A DNA stretch of 64,000 nt. Source: Pristionchus mayeri (Eukaryota > Nematoda > Chromadorea > Rhabditida > Neodiplogasteridae). The translations under genes were made by a program, and so were the position numbers. Where the stretch lies: assembly GCA_036245805.1 (NCBI GenBank), contig BTRK01000005.1, positions 24,404,984 to 24,468,983 of the forward strand, read 5' to 3'. Within the stretch, counting starts at the first letter, position 1; the number at the start of each line of letters is the position of its first letter. A model generated the notes under the pieces. That model saw only the letters and a list, made by a program, of their open reading frames with translations, did not search any database and was not told where the DNA came from. Shown here piece after piece: positions 61,741-64,000 of this stretch.

Positions 61741-62390
61741 GGGGACATGGTTGTGCACGATACAATCGGGGGGGAGCCCATCCGGATGGGCACCCCCCTC
61801 GACGTATAGGGGGTCATGGTCAAAAATCGATCGGTAGGTCAAGACTAAGTACCATAACCAATCGATAGTACAGTATACCCGGATACCGTATATGGATACC
61901 GTAACCCGCGAATATCGCAAACTAACTTTATTTTTAAAAAGTCCTGGCACCGTGCCCAATCGATTGTACAGTACCCAAGTTACTACCGTAACCCAGTCCC
62001 ATGGGTCAGATCCAGTTCTTTCGGTCAAACATTTTTCTAAATTTGTTAAACATTTTTCTAAAAATCCTAAGTCGATTATAAATTTATTCTACAGTAACGA
62101 GAGATACGGGATAATTAAAAATAATTTTACTATCGATTTTAAAATTTTAGAAAAATGTTTGACCCAAGGAATTGGATCTGACCCATGGAACTGGGTTACG
62201 GTAGTGACTTGGGTACTGTACAATCGATTGCACGGTGCCTGGACTTTTTAAAAATAAAGTTAGTTTGCGATATTCGCGGGTTACGGTATCTAGGTGTACT
62301 GTACTATCGATTGGTTATGGTACTTAGTCTTGACCTACCGATTTATTTTTGACCATGACCCCCTGTACGTCGAGGGGGGTGCCCATCCGG
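61741..62390. mobile_element. TACCGTAA-rich foldback, second copy
   Basis: Ends in GCCCATCCGGATGGGC-containing sequence and matches 4836-5460 along both arms, with the centre near 62080. Confidence 0.87.
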
Positions 62391-62594
62391 AAAGTTAAAA
62401 TATGAAATCCGGGAAAAGGTCAGATTATTAGTAATAAACCTCGGGGACCTCAGGCACTCAGGGAGGGAATTCAAATCTGTGAATACATTTAATTTATTAC
62501 TGGTTTTCTTGTATTAGTCTGGAAAGAAAGTAATTGTAGATTTGGACCATGATGTTTGAACCCTCCTAAAATCATTTTCATTAAAGATCTCAAA

Positions 62595-62991
62595 TTAGCT
62601 CGGTTGCACCTGGCAGGGGTTTACTTGATCAATATATGCATATGCTCGAATCGCATCATGTCTTTTGGATATCCCGAAAATCCACGTTTTATCAAATGTG
62701 AGATTTTCACACTTTTCTAAAAATATTTTTTGCTGCTCGGATTTTGCGGGATAAAATATCCATACATTTTCATATAGTGGAATAAGAAGCCCATTGGGAG
62801 TTCTTTCGCAAAATACGTCTGATATCATGTCTGCCTCAACCTAGTAGGATTTACAAAGCATTGAAGTGAAACCTTCACGAGGTAAGACTTCTGAAGCGAT
62901 AAGGTTTCCTGTTTAGCTGATGATTCAGAATGTCTTCTACATAAGTGCGCGTATATGATGCACTATGGAGCTGCCTATTACTGAGAAACAT
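62595..62991 (-). CDS. Unidentified small gene, two exons
   Basis: Exons 62991-62889 and 62830-62595 join in phase across a 58-nt intron (GTCTTA donor, GGCAG acceptor) to 112 residues. It begins MFLSNRQLHSASYTRTYVED, continues ILNHQLNRKPYRFR, then MISDVFCERTPNGLLIPLYE and IFLEKCENLTFDKTWIFGIS, and ends NPCQVQPS. Composition is that of a folded protein with many aromatic residues. No family is recognised. It lies antisense to the presumed continuation of the kinase gene. Confidence 0.42.
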
Positions 62992-63220
62992 TTGAACTCT
63001 CGCCTTTTCTATTTTTAGAAAATATTGATTTTTAGTATTGTAGAATAAAGGTCAACATTGCCAAAATTTAGATTTTTGGTGAGTTATCAATAAATAAATT
63101 TCCTCAAAAAGGAGCTATCCCCTGACTTTGCCAAGCCGAATACTGGTAGACAAAGAGTAGTTCTAACATTTAACCAAAAAATTCGGGACCTTTCACCAAT
63201 GCTGGAATCAGGAAGTTGTT

Positions 63221-64000
63221 ATATCACGCCTGTCACGAGAGAATCGAGCTAGATTTTCAAAACTTGGTACTGGGATCAAAATTGAAAAATATGTTCCTAT
63301 CATTTTTATTCACCCCTAGGCATGCCCTAACACCACCTGAAGTCATTTTGCTCTGTGATCATTCTTAAGGTCACTACGTCGAGTACCCTACCTGCGATCC
63401 TAACTTTAACAGCGTATATCTCGTTTCTAGAGCGGTTTTGAGTGAAATTTCATTATGAGGAGCCCCTGGTTATTTTTCGAGCTCTATCGATCTATCAAAA
63501 CTAGAAGTCATGAATGTTCTTTAGAACTGAGTTACAGTTAAGCTAGATTAAGTCAAAAGTGTAGGAAAAGATTCCATAGATTTTGGGATATGTGATAGCC
63601 CGCGTCGAGCTCTTTCGAATAAGGTATTTGCGGTTATAAAAAGAGGGGGACCCAAGCAACGTTTGGCCCTTAGAAAAGGCTTAGTTGATTTGAAGATATT
63701 TTTCAACATAAAATAAAAAGAAAGACCAGTCATTCTTGGTTGCGCGCGCCGAAGGGTTCGGTGTGAGAGACATTTGTCTCTTCATTTTCAATTATCTCTC
63801 GTATATTGCGCGCGATGAGAGATGAAATGAAGTTACTTCAAATCAACTAAACCTTTTCTAAGGGCCAAAACGTTGCTTGGGTCCCCCTCTTTTTATAACC
63901 GCAAATACCTTATTCGAAAGAGCTCGACGCGGGCTATCACATATCCCAAAATCTATGGAATCTTTTCCTACACTTTTGACTTAACCTATCTCAACTGTAA
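63221..64000. mobile_element. Foldback of the ATATCACGCC family, cut by window end
   Basis: Starts ATATCACGCCTGTCACGAGA like 20995-21994. The left arm's inner part (63540-63680) pairs with 63840-64000 around a centre near 63760, and the right arm continues past the window. Confidence 0.87.

Overview
The window looks like nuclear DNA from a nematode. Five conserved animal genes are recognisable: a nuclear poly(A)-binding protein, the H2A.Z chaperone VPS72/YL1, a coronin-like WD40 protein, a MEC-8/RBPMS splicing factor and an MSK-type kinase. Their exons are joined by introns of mostly 42-49 nt with T-rich ...TTTCAG or TTTTAG acceptors, which is typical of nematodes. Half of the kinase alone is cut into 16 small exons; exon density of this kind suggests a rhabditid or diplogastrid relative, but the species is inference.

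Layout. 1-1222: 3' part of a Ty3/gypsy pol gene. 1980-2350: minus-strand pabp-2 fragment with its 3' exons missing. 2740-15530: almost only repeats, including long foldbacks, two hAT-type elements (one carrying a nested third), a perfect 62-bp palindrome and a 30-bp tandem repeat. 15532-25102: VPS72/YL1, whose main intron is about 7.7 kb of foldback elements. 25274-25638: end of an unidentified gene. 28356-30283: a foldback whose loop holds a possible small secreted-peptide gene. 30320-44530: a coronin-like WD40 gene with a 12.6-kb intron filled by a foldback, a truncated hAT element, a gypsy gag-protease fragment, a TIR element, a dead mariner and a MITE. 45550-45886: exons of an unidentified gene. 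46480-52500: more repeats, including a 2-kb foldback. 52639-53415 (+) is a five-exon coiled-coil gene running convergently toward mec-8 (53738-54643, -). 57732-60513: N-terminal 479 codons of the MSK/RSKN-2 kinase, followed by repeats. 62595-62991 (-): small unidentified gene model. 63221-64000: one arm and part of the second arm of another foldback.

The most unusual property is architectural. Well over half of the window is inverted-repeat elements, and about ten of them contain or lie beside a tRNA-like segment with a polymerase III B box, often in mirrored copies in the two arms. Two independent empty-site comparisons inside the window prove 8-bp target duplications for one hAT family. The host genes are kept in frame across these introns, so the exon joins given here rest on splice phase as well as homology. 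No database search was possible; homology calls come from recognised motifs, and exon boundaries are manual.
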